Source of the DNA: Bacteroidales bacterium
GTDB lineage: Bacteria > Bacteroidota > Bacteroidia > Bacteroidales > UBA10428
Assembly: GCA_016934395.1 (NCBI GenBank)
Contig: JAFGSZ010000049.1
Coordinates: 28,204-92,203 of the forward strand
Length of the DNA stretch: 64,000 nucleotides
Reading direction: 5' to 3'
Shown: piece after piece, positions 36,446 through 45,900 of the stretch
Layout of the letters: each line of letters begins with the position of its first letter
How positions within the stretch are numbered: the first letter of the stretch is position 1
The notes under the pieces: generated by a model
What the model was told of the DNA's origin: nothing
Databases searched by the model: none
The model's input: the letters and a program-made list of their open reading frames with translations, nothing else
Made by a program: the position numbers and the translations under genes

Positions 36446-38167
36446 ATGGAGAGAAGACGAATACTAGTTGTGGACGATAATAAATCCATTCATGATGATT
36501 TTAAAAAAATTCTTATTACAGAACCCACCAATAATGAACTGGAAACAATTGAAAAATCGCTTTTTGGAGCTAAAACTCAAAAAAATATTCAAGGTTATGA
36601 ATATGTGATTGATGATGCCTATCAGGGAGAAGAAGCCCTTTTGCTTATTGATAAAGCGGCTAATGAAAATTTCCCGTATTCACTGATTTTTATGGATGTA
36701 AGAATGCCACCTGGAATTGATGGTGTTCAAACTATAGAGAAAATATGGAAAATCCATCCGGATATCGAGATTGTGATTTGTTCAGCTTATTCCGACTATT
36801 CATGGCAGCAAATACTGGAGCAGTTCGGCAGAACAGACAAATTACTCTTTATAAAAAAACCGTTTAATTCTATTGTTATACAACAGCTGGCCCTGTCGTT
36901 AATTACCAAGTGGGATATATCAAAAGAAAACAGGGAGTATACAGATCATCTGGAAAGTGCAGTTGCTGAACGCACAAAAGAATTAAGCCTGCTAATTAAA
37001 CAAGCAACGGAATTAAAAGAAAAAGCTGAAGAATCGGATCGTCTAAAATCAGCATTTCTTGCTAATATGAGTCATGAGATCCGTACGCCAATGAACTCTA
37101 TAGTTGGATTTACCAAATTATTGAATTACGATGACAATTCGGAACAAAAAAGAAAAGAATACCTCGGTTATATTTCTAATAGCAGTAATATGCTGCTTAA
37201 ACTTATAGATGATATTGTAAATATATCTAAGATAGAAGCCGGAGTTTTAAAAGTGGAAAAGTCCGAATTTAATCTGAATCAATTCATGCACGAATTATTG
37301 GAAGTGTTTGAATTAAAAAAGAACAAAGACAACAAAACAAATATTCAACTGGAAGTTTTTTGTGGAACAACAAACAAAAATTTCAGGTTCATCACAGATA
37401 TCGAACGCCTGAGACAAATATTCATTAATTTATTTAATAATGCTCTTAAGTTCACAAAATCAGGCTACATCCATTTCGGATATACTGTTGAAGATGATAA
37501 ATATATTGTATTTTACCTGAAAGATACCGGAATTGGAATTCCTATCAACGAGGTGGATTCAATATTCGAGCGCTTTACACAGCTCGAGCACACAAAAAAG
37601 CTCACTAAAAGTGGAACAGGACTTGGACTTACCATTTCAAAAAACCTTGTTGAACTTTTGGGTGGCAAAATATGGGTGGAATCTGAAATTAATAAAGGTT
37701 CAACGTTTTATTTTAAACTACCTGTAACAGATCCCGTTGAATTTAAAAGTCAGAAAAACAAAAAATCCATGCCAAATAATACTGAATATAATTTTAAAGA
37801 CAAAACCATACTGGTTGTTGAAGACGAAGAATTTAATGCAATTTTTCTCGATAAAGTTCTTTCAAGATATAATCCCACTATTTTATGGGCAATAAATGGT
37901 CAGGAAGCTGTCCGGATATTTATTTCGAATAAGAATATTAACCTGGTTTTAATGGATATTAAAATGCCGGTAATGAATGGTGTTGAGGCCAAAAACCATA
38001 TTAAAAACATAAATAAAGACATTCCAATAATTGCGCAAACTGCTTTTGCCATGGCAAATGAAGAAAAAAAATACCGGGCTGAAGGATTTGAGGATTATGT
38101 AACCAAACCAATTAATATTAATGAATTATTAAAGAAAATAGATTTCTGGCTGAATAAAGCTCTTTAA
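36446..38167 (+). CDS. Receiver-histidine kinase-receiver hybrid protein
   Basis: A 573-residue soluble hybrid. An N-terminal receiver (~1-150; RRILVVDDNKSIHDD, phosphoacceptor Asp in FMDVRMPPGIDG) has an unusual ~35-residue insertion after its first helix. A coiled coil precedes the HisKA helix SAFLANMSHEIRTPMNSI. The ATPase domain has FNNALKFTKSG, DTGIGIPI and GTGLGLTIS. The second receiver (~455-573) has VVEDEEFNAI and VLMDIKMPVMNG. ATG 36446 follows an AAGGA at 8 bases and is chosen over TTG 36440. The next gene, a membrane histidine kinase, begins 17 bases after the stop, so both are probably one signalling unit: the membrane kinase may phosphorylate the N-terminal receiver. Confidence 0.93.
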   Translation: MERRRILVVDDNKSIHDDFKKILITEPTNNELETIEKSLFGAKTQKNIQGYEYVIDDAYQGEEALLLIDKAANENFPYSLIFMDVRMPPGIDGVQTIEKIWKIHPDIEIVICSAYSDYSWQQILEQFGRTDKLLFIKKPFNSIVIQQLALSLITKWDISKENREYTDHLESAVAERTKELSLLIKQATELKEKAEESDRLKSAFLANMSHEIRTPMNSIVGFTKLLNYDDNSEQKRKEYLGYISNSSNMLLKLIDDIVNISKIEAGVLKVEKSEFNLNQFMHELLEVFELKKNKDNKTNIQLEVFCGTTNKNFRFITDIERLRQIFINLFNNALKFTKSGYIHFGYTVEDDKYIVFYLKDTGIGIPINEVDSIFERFTQLEHTKKLTKSGTGLGLTISKNLVELLGGKIWVESEINKGSTFYFKLPVTDPVEFKSQKNKKSMPNNTEYNFKDKTILVVEDEEFNAIFLDKVLSRYNPTILWAINGQEAVRIFISNKNINLVLMDIKMPVMNGVEAKNHIKNINKDIPIIAQTAFAMANEEKKYRAEGFEDYVTKPININELLKKIDFWLNKAL

Positions 38168-38184
38168 TAAAACTTCTATTATCA

Positions 38185-40110
38185 ATGCAGCTGAATATTT
38201 ATTCAATTATTGCTCTTTTAACTTTTCTTATTGTGCTATTTGTGGGCGTTTTTGTATACGCACAAAACACAAAAAATCGTCTCAATAAGGTTTTTTTAGT
38301 TTTTTCCGTTGTTGGTGCGTTATTATCTTTTTTAGATTATGAGGTAGCATCTTCGAATACTTATTATACCGCCTGGTTTTGGATGAATATTGAAAAAGTT
38401 TGGCCGTTAGTGCTAACCTTACAACTTCATTTCCTTTTGGTTTTTACAAAAAAGATCGACAGCTTTTCGAAAAAATGGATGTATATACTTTACGGGATTA
38501 CTGGTTTTATAATTTACGTTTCTTTTAACTATACTTCATTTGATCTTATAAATGTCAGAGGATTTTGGATGCGTTTGCCTGAAAACTTTCAAATAAATAT
38601 ATCTATTATCCTGGTTCCGTTTATGTTGTTTAATCTGATTATAACAAATTACATAGGTATTGTTTTTTTGTCTAAATCTTCAGATAAAAAAATCAGGATA
38701 CAGACTTTATTAGTCCTTTTGGGAATAATGGTCCCGACATTGCTTAGTATTCTAAAAAACGGAGTATTACCCTCATTTAATATTTCGTTGCTGGTACCAG
38801 AATCTCTGGGTATATTTTTTGGCTGGATATTTATCGTAACTGCCACCTGGTTTTATAAACTGTTTAATATTACACCTGAAACTGCCGCAGATAAAATTAT
38901 TTCAACAATGAATGATGCGTTGCTTTTATTGGATAATAATAACAAAATAGTACATACAAATAAAGCGTTTCAACAAATATTTGGGACAAAGAATACTTTA
39001 ATTGCAGGAAAAACAATAGATACACTTCAAACTGTGGATAAAGATTTTGCCAAATCTGTAAACTTGCTAATAAACAAAGAAGAATTAAAAAATAAAATGT
39101 TTACCATAAAAAGCCCTTCAAATGAAATATTACATATTAATTTTTCAAATTCTCAGTTGTATGATGATACCGGCAAAACGATAGGAAATGTTTGTGTTAT
39201 CAGTGATGTAACAGAACTTATTGGTGCACAAAAAGAACTTGAGGTTCAGCATAAATTAATGCTAAAAATGGCCCACCACGCAGGCATGTCAGAAATTGCC
39301 ACAGATGTGATTCATAATATTGGAAATATATTAAATACGATTACCATTTCAATTGAGAATATGAATGCTATTATTTACAATTCAAAGATTACAGGATTAA
39401 AAAAGGCAACCTCACTTTTAGAACAAAATCGTTCCAGCAGTTTAGATTTTAAAAAAAATAAAAACTGTGAGTTACTTATGGATTATTTTATAAAATTAGA
39501 CCCTGAACTTGAAAAGGAGCAAAAACAACTTTTAACTGAAAGCAAATTATTATTAGAAAAAGTAAACCTTATTAAGGAGGTTATTGACACACAGCAGGAA
39601 TATGCAACAGCCAGAGATTTTATTGAATCTGTAAATATAACTTCTTTGGTAGATGAAGTAATTCATATTCATGAAAACAATTTTATTAGGGCAAATATAG
39701 CCGTTCGAAAATCAGTTTTAATAAATGAAAATTTAAATATTGAAGCACCAAAATCGAAACTTGTGAATGTGCTGTTAAATGTAATAAAAAATGCATACGA
39801 TACTTTGCTGGAAAAACAAGGAGAACGTTTTATTGATATTCAAATTAATTCGACAAATAATGAGCGGATTATAATAAAAATATCAGATAATGGAAAAGGA
39901 ATTTCAGAAGAAATCCTTAAAAATATTTTTAATTACGGTTTTACAACAAAACCAAACGGACATGGTTTTGGTCTTCATTTTTGTGCTAACGTGTTAAAAG
40001 AAATGGATGGTTCTATTCACGTTGAAAGCAAAGGACCTGGCAAAGGATCAAGTTTCATTATTACTCTTCCTGTTCATTTTGCCGGAAACATAAAACGGAA
40101 GGCGGGCTGA
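38185..40110 (+). CDS. Membrane histidine kinase with 7TM-type sensor and PAS
   Basis: A 641-residue kinase. The first ~235 residues have seven hydrophobic helices (for example IIALLTFLIVLFVGVFVYA, TLLVLLGIMVPTLLSIL), as in the histidine-kinase 7TM sensor type. A PAS domain follows (~240-350; NDALLLLDNNNKIVHTNKAF). The phosphoacceptor helix is unusual: AGMSEIATDVIHNIGNILNT, where the His lies in HNIGNxLN instead of HExRTPL. The ATPase domain has LLNVIKNAYDTL, ISDNGKGISEE and GHGFGLHFC. It follows the soluble hybrid by 17 bases and probably works with it. The HNIGN-type H box is known in some kinases. Confidence 0.9.
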   Translation: MQLNIYSIIALLTFLIVLFVGVFVYAQNTKNRLNKVFLVFSVVGALLSFLDYEVASSNTYYTAWFWMNIEKVWPLVLTLQLHFLLVFTKKIDSFSKKWMYILYGITGFIIYVSFNYTSFDLINVRGFWMRLPENFQINISIILVPFMLFNLIITNYIGIVFLSKSSDKKIRIQTLLVLLGIMVPTLLSILKNGVLPSFNISLLVPESLGIFFGWIFIVTATWFYKLFNITPETAADKIISTMNDALLLLDNNNKIVHTNKAFQQIFGTKNTLIAGKTIDTLQTVDKDFAKSVNLLINKEELKNKMFTIKSPSNEILHINFSNSQLYDDTGKTIGNVCVISDVTELIGAQKELEVQHKLMLKMAHHAGMSEIATDVIHNIGNILNTITISIENMNAIIYNSKITGLKKATSLLEQNRSSSLDFKKNKNCELLMDYFIKLDPELEKEQKQLLTESKLLLEKVNLIKEVIDTQQEYATARDFIESVNITSLVDEVIHIHENNFIRANIAVRKSVLINENLNIEAPKSKLVNVLLNVIKNAYDTLLEKQGERFIDIQINSTNNERIIIKISDNGKGISEEILKNIFNYGFTTKPNGHGFGLHFCANVLKEMDGSIHVESKGPGKGSSFIITLPVHFAGNIKRKAG

Positions 40111-40119
40111 TCGAACCTT

Positions 40120-40836
40120 TCAATCATTAACTATTAAAGGCACTTCAATACATAATATTTGTGCTTTCGATTGTGCTGAAAATTTAATTTCAGAAACATC
40201 CCAGATTCCAATACCGTCTCTTTTACTTAATACCTGGTCGGCTAAACTAATCTCACCCTCAATAATAAATAAATAGACACCGCTTTTCTCGTTTTTTAAA
40301 CTATACTGAAATGTTTTTCCCGGATCAAAAATCCCCAAACTTAACCAGGCATCCTGATGAATGTACAATCCTCCTAAAGTATCCGGATTTACCAGTAAAC
40401 AAAAAGTATTTCGCATATCTTCTTCCACAAAAGTTTTTTGATCATATCGTGGCTGCAGCTGTCCCTTTCGGGGAAAGATCCAAAGTTGTAGGAAATTCAC
40501 ATCTTCTGATCGGGAATGATTATATTCGGAATGACGCACACCGGTTCCGGCAGACATTACCTGCACATCACCTTTATTAATTATTGAAACATGGCCCAGG
40601 CTGTCTTTATGTTCCAGAGCCCCTCTAAGAGGTATGGATACAATTTCCATGTCAGCATGAGGATGTGTTCCAAATCCCATTCCGGGTTGCACAATATCAT
40701 CGTTTAGTACACGCAATGCCCCAAAATTCATACGCTCCTTATCGTAATAATCCGCAAAGCTAAAGGTATGATGTGTATCTAACCAGCCATGATTTGCATG
40801 TCCCCTGGTTTCTGCCTTATGTATTTTATAATTCAA
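40120..40836 (-). CDS. Pirin family protein (quercetinase-like cupin)
   Basis: A 238-residue bicupin. The N-terminal cupin carries the metal ligands in GFGTHPHADMEIVSIPLRG and GTGVRHSEYN (two His, one Glu, a further His). HTFSFADYYDKERMNFGALRV is the pirin signature. Bacterial members such as YhhW oxidise quercetin in vitro; the physiological role is unclear. No ATG lies before the conserved HKAETRG start, so TTG 40836 is taken. It is convergent with the membrane kinase gene (9-base gap). Confidence 0.92.
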   Translation of the reverse strand: MNYKIHKAETRGHANHGWLDTHHTFSFADYYDKERMNFGALRVLNDDIVQPGMGFGTHPHADMEIVSIPLRGALEHKDSLGHVSIINKGDVQVMSAGTGVRHSEYNHSRSEDVNFLQLWIFPRKGQLQPRYDQKTFVEEDMRNTFCLLVNPDTLGGLYIHQDAWLSLGIFDPGKTFQYSLKNEKSGVYLFIIEGEISLADQVLSKRDGIGIWDVSEIKFSAQSKAQILCIEVPLIVND

Positions 40837-41061
40837 TTTGTTTTCTCCTCTTACTTTATTTCTTATGAAGAATACAATTATTCGGGCCTTTTGTTTATTT
40901 TCCCTGAAAAAATCCCTAAATTTTTTAGCTTAGTTTATTTTGATTCAAATCATGAAGCAATTGTAACTATGATAAATTCAGTAATGTGGATCAATTCCAT
41001 TGAAGAAGCAAATTTCTCCAGTTGAAAAAATTATGTACTTTTAGCTTTAAAAATTCCGGTT

Positions 41062-41757
41062 ATGTATAAATTATTCCCGATCCTTTTACTACAACTACAA
41101 TGTACTATCAGTTTTACCCAGGAACTTCCTGTTGGATATATGCTGCAATCTGAACTGAATTTTACAAAATCTTCTTCAATAAACGAATTTGAATTTTCAG
41201 ATGCTGAAACCTGGAAAATAAGCAAGACCGGAAATAACAGCTATCTAGAACTAACCGGTACAGGAAATTACACCCCGCCTTTTCGGTCGCCTTTTAGCAT
41301 TGCTTTAATTTCAAACAAAATGTTCGGAGATTTTATATTGGAAGCGCGGTTAAAACAAACCGGTAATGAATATAACCACCGCGATATGTGCATTTTTTTC
41401 GGCCTCCGGAATGCTTCAAATTTTTATTATGTTCATTTGGCCTCTGCCGCAGATAGTAATGCTCATAATATTTTTGTTGTAAAAAACGCCCCTCGCGCGC
41501 CTGTTGCTGATCCGTTAACATCGGGCATAAACTGGGGAGAAAATGTTTGGCATAAAGTACGCATCGAACGCAACATTGTGCAGGGTTTAATCAAAATATA
41601 TTTCGACGATATGAAAACACCTGTTATGGAAACCATAAACCGTACTTTCGTATTAGGCTATATCGGTTTTGGCTCATTCGACGACTCAGGTTGTATTGAT
41701 GATATAAAAATCTGGGCACCTACAAGTATTGAGCAAAAGGCCGGTATATTCCGTTAG
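41062..41757 (+). CDS. Secreted concanavalin-like beta-sandwich protein
   Basis: A 231-residue protein with signal peptide (MYKLFPILLLQLQCTISFTQ). The body resembles the DUF1080/LamG jelly-roll: FGDFILEARLKQTGNEYNHR, MCIFFGLRNASNFYYVHLAS, NVWHKVRIERNIVQGLIKIY, VLGYIGFGSFDDSGCIDDIK. Such domains often bind or hydrolyse carbohydrates, but no catalytic residues can be named. It is convergent with the transglutaminase-like gene, with 14 bases between the stops. Periplasmic or surface location is inferred. Confidence 0.78.
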   Translation: MYKLFPILLLQLQCTISFTQELPVGYMLQSELNFTKSSSINEFEFSDAETWKISKTGNNSYLELTGTGNYTPPFRSPFSIALISNKMFGDFILEARLKQTGNEYNHRDMCIFFGLRNASNFYYVHLASAADSNAHNIFVVKNAPRAPVADPLTSGINWGENVWHKVRIERNIVQGLIKIYFDDMKTPVMETINRTFVLGYIGFGSFDDSGCIDDIKIWAPTSIEQKAGIFR

Positions 41758-41771
41758 AATGATAAATTAGC

Positions 41772-43313
41772 CTAAAGTGCCAAAGACATTCTTTTTTGAT
41801 TACCGGTTCCATCAGAATTATTTGGAAATAAACTGATCCAGCCGTAATTCTCTTTGGTTACCAGCCAGCCGTGAGTGTACATATCTTTTTCATTAATAAT
41901 ATTATAAGGTCTGGCAGGGTCAATTGCATCCAGAAGATACATTTCACCACCTATTGTTACCTCAGCAATTACATGATTAAATTGGTTATTAACCGGATAT
42001 ACTGTTTCAGGCTGTCCCATATCGTTTGTGCGAATTAATACCGGATTAGCTTTAAGTCCGGTTCTTCGCAACAGATTTATCAAAACCATATTTACCTCCC
42101 CGCTATGCCCTGTTTTTTCCTTAAATGTTTCGGATAGATCACGTTGTAAATCATCAGCATAAATTCCATCCCATTTCATGGTTGTTTTTACATAATCATA
42201 AACAGAAATCATTTTTTGTAAATCAGTCATTCCCGGTTGAACTATGTTATCTTCCATTTCAGGACAATCCAGGTGTTTCACCAATTGGAAACCAAACAAT
42301 TTGCTTTTTAGTAACCGGTCGTTTAATTCCTGGTAAGTTTCCAAACGATAATGAACATATCCTGCAATGTCATTGGTAAAATAGGGATCAAATTTCGATC
42401 TTTTATTATAATCGTCGAGGGTAGTATATAACAATGGCCTGAAATCAGGAGGAAGATTACCGGACGATTCAAACAATTGAAATTTAATTTTAGGAACATA
42501 ATCGCTGACAGCAATATAATCCGGATGGCTTTTTACTCCAGGAAGGTTACGCATTACAATTTTTTTCTTCCTGTCATTAATTACATATACTGTGTAATTC
42601 TTTTGTGGAGCTTTGTACAAGACATAATTATTTTCAGCAAGCTCGAACCGGCTAGCTCTTCTCTTTGTATCATATAACCATTGAAGCTTCGAGGCAAACT
42701 CCGCTTTTTCTTCAGCAGAAAGGTATGGCCCTCTCTGAAAAGTAACCAGATACATAAAGGGCCGTGGAAAACTCATCCGTATTTCACTCCAAAGCGTTGG
42801 AATCTCATGCTGGAAAACCCAGTCTTTTAACCTTATAAAATCAAGTGAAGCAATAGTATAGGAATATTCTATTATTGAACCCACTTTTACATCCGGGAAA
42901 ATAAACTGTTTTTTAAAGGTATTTTTTCCGGATTGAATCTTTTGAATTTCCTTTGCAGTAACCTTTGATTTAATTATTTTGCCGTTTTTCAGGTTATAGG
43001 TCTGGGCCCTGAGAGACATAATATCATCGTGATCTTTAAAGGTATTATAGGGTATTACCACTTTTGCAAACTCAAGTCCTTTTTCATTTAATATTTTTAT
43101 TCTCACATGCCGCTTATAAAAAGTGCGGTTGGAAATTTCAATTTCTCCAAAATCGCACAAGATAACTGCAGAGGCATTCCTGTCAAACGATGGCGCTTCA
43201 ACTAAAAATTCTTTTTGAGAAATATTGTTCCATTTAATCGGAGGTTTACCTTCAAATGCGTTTACTGGTAACGCCAGTAAGGTTATCGAAATAAATATTA
43301 TATATTTTTTCAT
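41772..43313 (-). CDS. DUF3857/transglutaminase-like secreted protein
   Basis: A 513-residue exported protein (signal MKKYIIFISITLLALPVNA). Residues ~30-230 are the DUF3857 beta region (SFDRNASAVILCDFGEIEIS, FIFPDVKVGSIIEYSYTIAS). Residues ~350-490 are a transglutaminase-like fold: MISVYDYVKTTMKWDG, KTGHSGEVNMVLINLLRRTG, NQFNHVIAEV and LLDAIDPARPYN. The nucleophilic Cys expected in the GxCxD-type loop is absent (GHSGEVN), while the His (FNHVIA) and Asp are present, so classical acyl transfer is unlikely. The protein is shorter at the C-terminus than many relatives. A periplasmic structural or binding role is inference. Confidence 0.85.
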   Translation of the reverse strand: MKKYIIFISITLLALPVNAFEGKPPIKWNNISQKEFLVEAPSFDRNASAVILCDFGEIEISNRTFYKRHVRIKILNEKGLEFAKVVIPYNTFKDHDDIMSLRAQTYNLKNGKIIKSKVTAKEIQKIQSGKNTFKKQFIFPDVKVGSIIEYSYTIASLDFIRLKDWVFQHEIPTLWSEIRMSFPRPFMYLVTFQRGPYLSAEEKAEFASKLQWLYDTKRRASRFELAENNYVLYKAPQKNYTVYVINDRKKKIVMRNLPGVKSHPDYIAVSDYVPKIKFQLFESSGNLPPDFRPLLYTTLDDYNKRSKFDPYFTNDIAGYVHYRLETYQELNDRLLKSKLFGFQLVKHLDCPEMEDNIVQPGMTDLQKMISVYDYVKTTMKWDGIYADDLQRDLSETFKEKTGHSGEVNMVLINLLRRTGLKANPVLIRTNDMGQPETVYPVNNQFNHVIAEVTIGGEMYLLDAIDPARPYNIINEKDMYTHGWLVTKENYGWISLFPNNSDGTGNQKRMSLAL

Positions 43314-43408
43314 TTTATTAATTATTAGGTGAGGTATATGAAAATTACAAATTTTATGCCATGGTAAATAAAAATAGATATATTATACAGGCAACATTCA
43401 ATAATTCT

Positions 43409-43416
43409 TAATTTTG
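43409..43416 (+). promoter_or_regulatory. -7 box upstream of the YkuD_2 gene
   Basis: TAATTTTG matches TAnnTTTG exactly and lies 34 bases before ATG 43450. No clear -33 box. Confidence 0.45.
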
Positions 43417-43449
43417 CAGACAAATTCCTGAATTAATCTTTTCTCATTT

Positions 43450-44172
43450 ATGAAATATAAATTTTTTCTCGTGTTATTTCTAATAATCCTTCCCATGAAC
43501 CGGGGACTAAGTGAGAGAATGATTTTTCACAGGAATTCTATTAAACCTCCGGTATCATTTCTGAATAAAAATATAGAAAATTTCTACAGTAAAATTCGTG
43601 AGCCGGAATTGGACTCAGCGGTTTTTTCGATTGCATATAAAGGATATGATATATTCCGCAAGCAGAACAGGGTTTTAAACGATAGTATTCTCACCATTAT
43701 TGATTACAGCAAACCTTCTGTTGAAAAACGATTATTTGTTATTCACCTAAAAGATTTTCGGGTTTTATATAAAACTTATGTATCTCACGGTAAAAATTCC
43801 GGTGAACAATATGCAACTGAATTCTCAAACAAAATGCAATCCCACAAAAGCTCATTGGGGTTTTTTATTACCGGTGAAACGTATTCCGGAAAACACGGGT
43901 ACTCGCTAACCTTAAACGGTATGGAGGAAAAATTTAACAGCCTGGCCCGAAAACGAGGTGTTGTGGTTCATGGGGCAAAATATGTAAGCCAATCTTATAT
44001 TGATAAATATGGCAGACTTGGACGAAGCTTTGGTTGCCCGGCTTTACCAATAGAAAACACCAGAGAAATAATTGACCTTATTAAAGACGGATCATGTTTT
44101 TTTTGTTATTACCCGGATCAGGAATATTTTAAAAAATCGGATATAATTATAAAGATCAACCAGGCAGAATAA
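43450..44172 (+). CDS. YkuD_2 family murein L,D-transpeptidase-like protein
   Basis: A 240-residue exported protein (signal MKYKFFLVLFLIILPMNRG). The catalytic region shows KSSLGFFITGETYSGKHGYS, VVVHGAKYVSQSYIDKYG and SFGCPALPIENTREII, giving the His and Cys of an L,D-transpeptidase active site (HG...SxGCP). Members of this family (catalytic domain family found in Bacteroidota and proteobacteria) act on peptidoglycan cross-links or attached proteins, but few have been tested. It is convergent (9-base gap) with a second, YcbB-type L,D-transpeptidase. Confidence 0.9.
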   Translation: MKYKFFLVLFLIILPMNRGLSERMIFHRNSIKPPVSFLNKNIENFYSKIREPELDSAVFSIAYKGYDIFRKQNRVLNDSILTIIDYSKPSVEKRLFVIHLKDFRVLYKTYVSHGKNSGEQYATEFSNKMQSHKSSLGFFITGETYSGKHGYSLTLNGMEEKFNSLARKRGVVVHGAKYVSQSYIDKYGRLGRSFGCPALPIENTREIIDLIKDGSCFFCYYPDQEYFKKSDIIIKINQAE

Positions 44173-44181
44173 ACCTCAGTA

Positions 44182-45900
44182 TTAATTAAACCATTTCTCT
44201 ATTACAGGTAAATCTTTGTTATATATATCATTGTAAAAATAAATATTCAAGTCTTCATCGGCTTCACAGGTCAGATACCTGATCCTGATGTCGACATCTT
44301 CCTGTAATTTAATCTCAGTATTTTCCCCGGCTTTGAGCAAATTATTGACAGAATGATTCGAATTGTCATAATCTAAAAGATATTTAGCCAGTTTATCCGG
44401 ATCCTGTAATCGGATACAACCATGTGAAAATGCCCTCAAATCTTTAGAAAACAATTGTTTGCCGGGAGTATCGTGAAGATAAACGCTATATGGATTTGGA
44501 AATAGGAACTTGATGAGTCCAAGTGCATTTGATCTGCTGGCATCCTGCCTGAAAAAATATTTGAAATCTCTTGCATTAATCGTAGTCCAGTCAATACTTT
44601 TTTCATCGATTATATTTCTTTCACGATCAATAATTTTGAACCTGTTTCTGCTAAGGTAGGTAGAGTCGTGTTTAATTTTAGGAATAAGTTCATTAATAGT
44701 GATACTTTTAGGAACATTCCAGTACGGATTTGTTACTATCTTTTCAATCTTACTATATACTTCAGGAGTAGGTGTTTTAGGATTTCCTACAATTACATTA
44801 AAAGTATTTTGAATTTTATTATTTCTAATCACCTTTAATTTGTAAGCAGGAATATTTACATCAATTAAAAACTCGGAGAAATGATTTTCTTTTCTTAAAC
44901 GTTCTAAATTTACTGCCACCTGCTGAAATTTTTGCCAGGCAGATTGAGCAAGTGCAATTTGAGTTTTACTATTCAATTCACCGTCAGGAGTAATCCCGTG
45001 AAATCGCTGAAAATTTCTTAATGCTATAGAAAAGATTGAATCATTTTCTGAATCGATACGGTTCAGATAACCTAAATCCGTTAATCGTTTTCTTATGGTA
45101 TTATCTTTTGCCGGCAAATCTTTACCCGGTTTAATAATTAAAAATTCTGATTCGGATAATTCTGTTTGATCCAGATATTTCTCCCAGGCTTTTTGAAGCC
45201 ACACATAGTCGTTACTTTTAGGTTGAACATCAAGGATTTTAATCTTTAAATCAGATTGCACAGCATCGTTTAGTAACCGGGGAAGTGAGCTGACAAAATA
45301 ATTATATTCTGCTGAAGAATCAACAGGGGCTAATCCTTTGCTAAGATGCAATATAAAATTTAATGCAGACTGCGTATATTCCAGTTCCAACTGTTGCCTT
45401 AGTTGAAATTTTATTTTCTGGTTGCCTGATTCAGACAATGCATTTTTTATTGCATTAATTTTTTTAACATTATAAAACTCCGGATTTAAGCCGTAACTAT
45501 GAGAATTTTCAAACAAACTCATTAATTCTTCAGCCATGGGTGAAGGCATAAAATTAATCGTCCACCATGGAGAATAATCAGACATCCGGTAAAACTCTTC
45601 AACCAGGTTTGAAGTATTTGAATGCATTGTACTTGTTGGCTGAAAAGTAATTTTTTCAGAAAAATAATTCTTCAGCTGGTCCTGAAACACCTGCAGATAA
45701 TACTCATTGGAACCCTGTAAAGTTGTTGATACAGGCCTTTCATAAGCCGTAGCAATTATAAACAGGCAAAACAAAACGGCGATCTTCAGAGTATAGGCTA
45801 TTTTCCTCTTCGAATCCTTTCCGGAAACAGTAATTATTGATAGGTTGGGGTTTGATAAGGTGTTTTGATGAAAAATTCTATTTATTATTGTTCTCATCAT
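44182..45900 (-). CDS. YcbB/LdtD-type L,D-transpeptidase
   Basis: A 572-residue envelope enzyme. A single membrane anchor lies at about residues 33-50 (YTLKIAVLFCLFIIATAY). A helical scaffold domain follows (YSPWWTINFMPSPMAEEL), then a peptidoglycan-binding domain (KRLTDLGYLNRI, ALRNFQRFHGITPDGELNSK). The YkuD catalytic domain (~345-520) carries NPYWNVPKSITINELIPKI, YLHDTPGKQLF and the active site FSHGCIRLQDPDKLAKYLL. It should form 3-3 cross-links in peptidoglycan. Length and order match the YcbB group. ATG 45900 (MMRTII). Confidence 0.93.
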   Translation of the reverse strand: MMRTIINRIFHQNTLSNPNLSIITVSGKDSKRKIAYTLKIAVLFCLFIIATAYERPVSTTLQGSNEYYLQVFQDQLKNYFSEKITFQPTSTMHSNTSNLVEEFYRMSDYSPWWTINFMPSPMAEELMSLFENSHSYGLNPEFYNVKKINAIKNALSESGNQKIKFQLRQQLELEYTQSALNFILHLSKGLAPVDSSAEYNYFVSSLPRLLNDAVQSDLKIKILDVQPKSNDYVWLQKAWEKYLDQTELSESEFLIIKPGKDLPAKDNTIRKRLTDLGYLNRIDSENDSIFSIALRNFQRFHGITPDGELNSKTQIALAQSAWQKFQQVAVNLERLRKENHFSEFLIDVNIPAYKLKVIRNNKIQNTFNVIVGNPKTPTPEVYSKIEKIVTNPYWNVPKSITINELIPKIKHDSTYLSRNRFKIIDRERNIIDEKSIDWTTINARDFKYFFRQDASRSNALGLIKFLFPNPYSVYLHDTPGKQLFSKDLRAFSHGCIRLQDPDKLAKYLLDYDNSNHSVNNLLKAGENTEIKLQEDVDIRIRYLTCEADEDLNIYFYNDIYNKDLPVIEKWFN

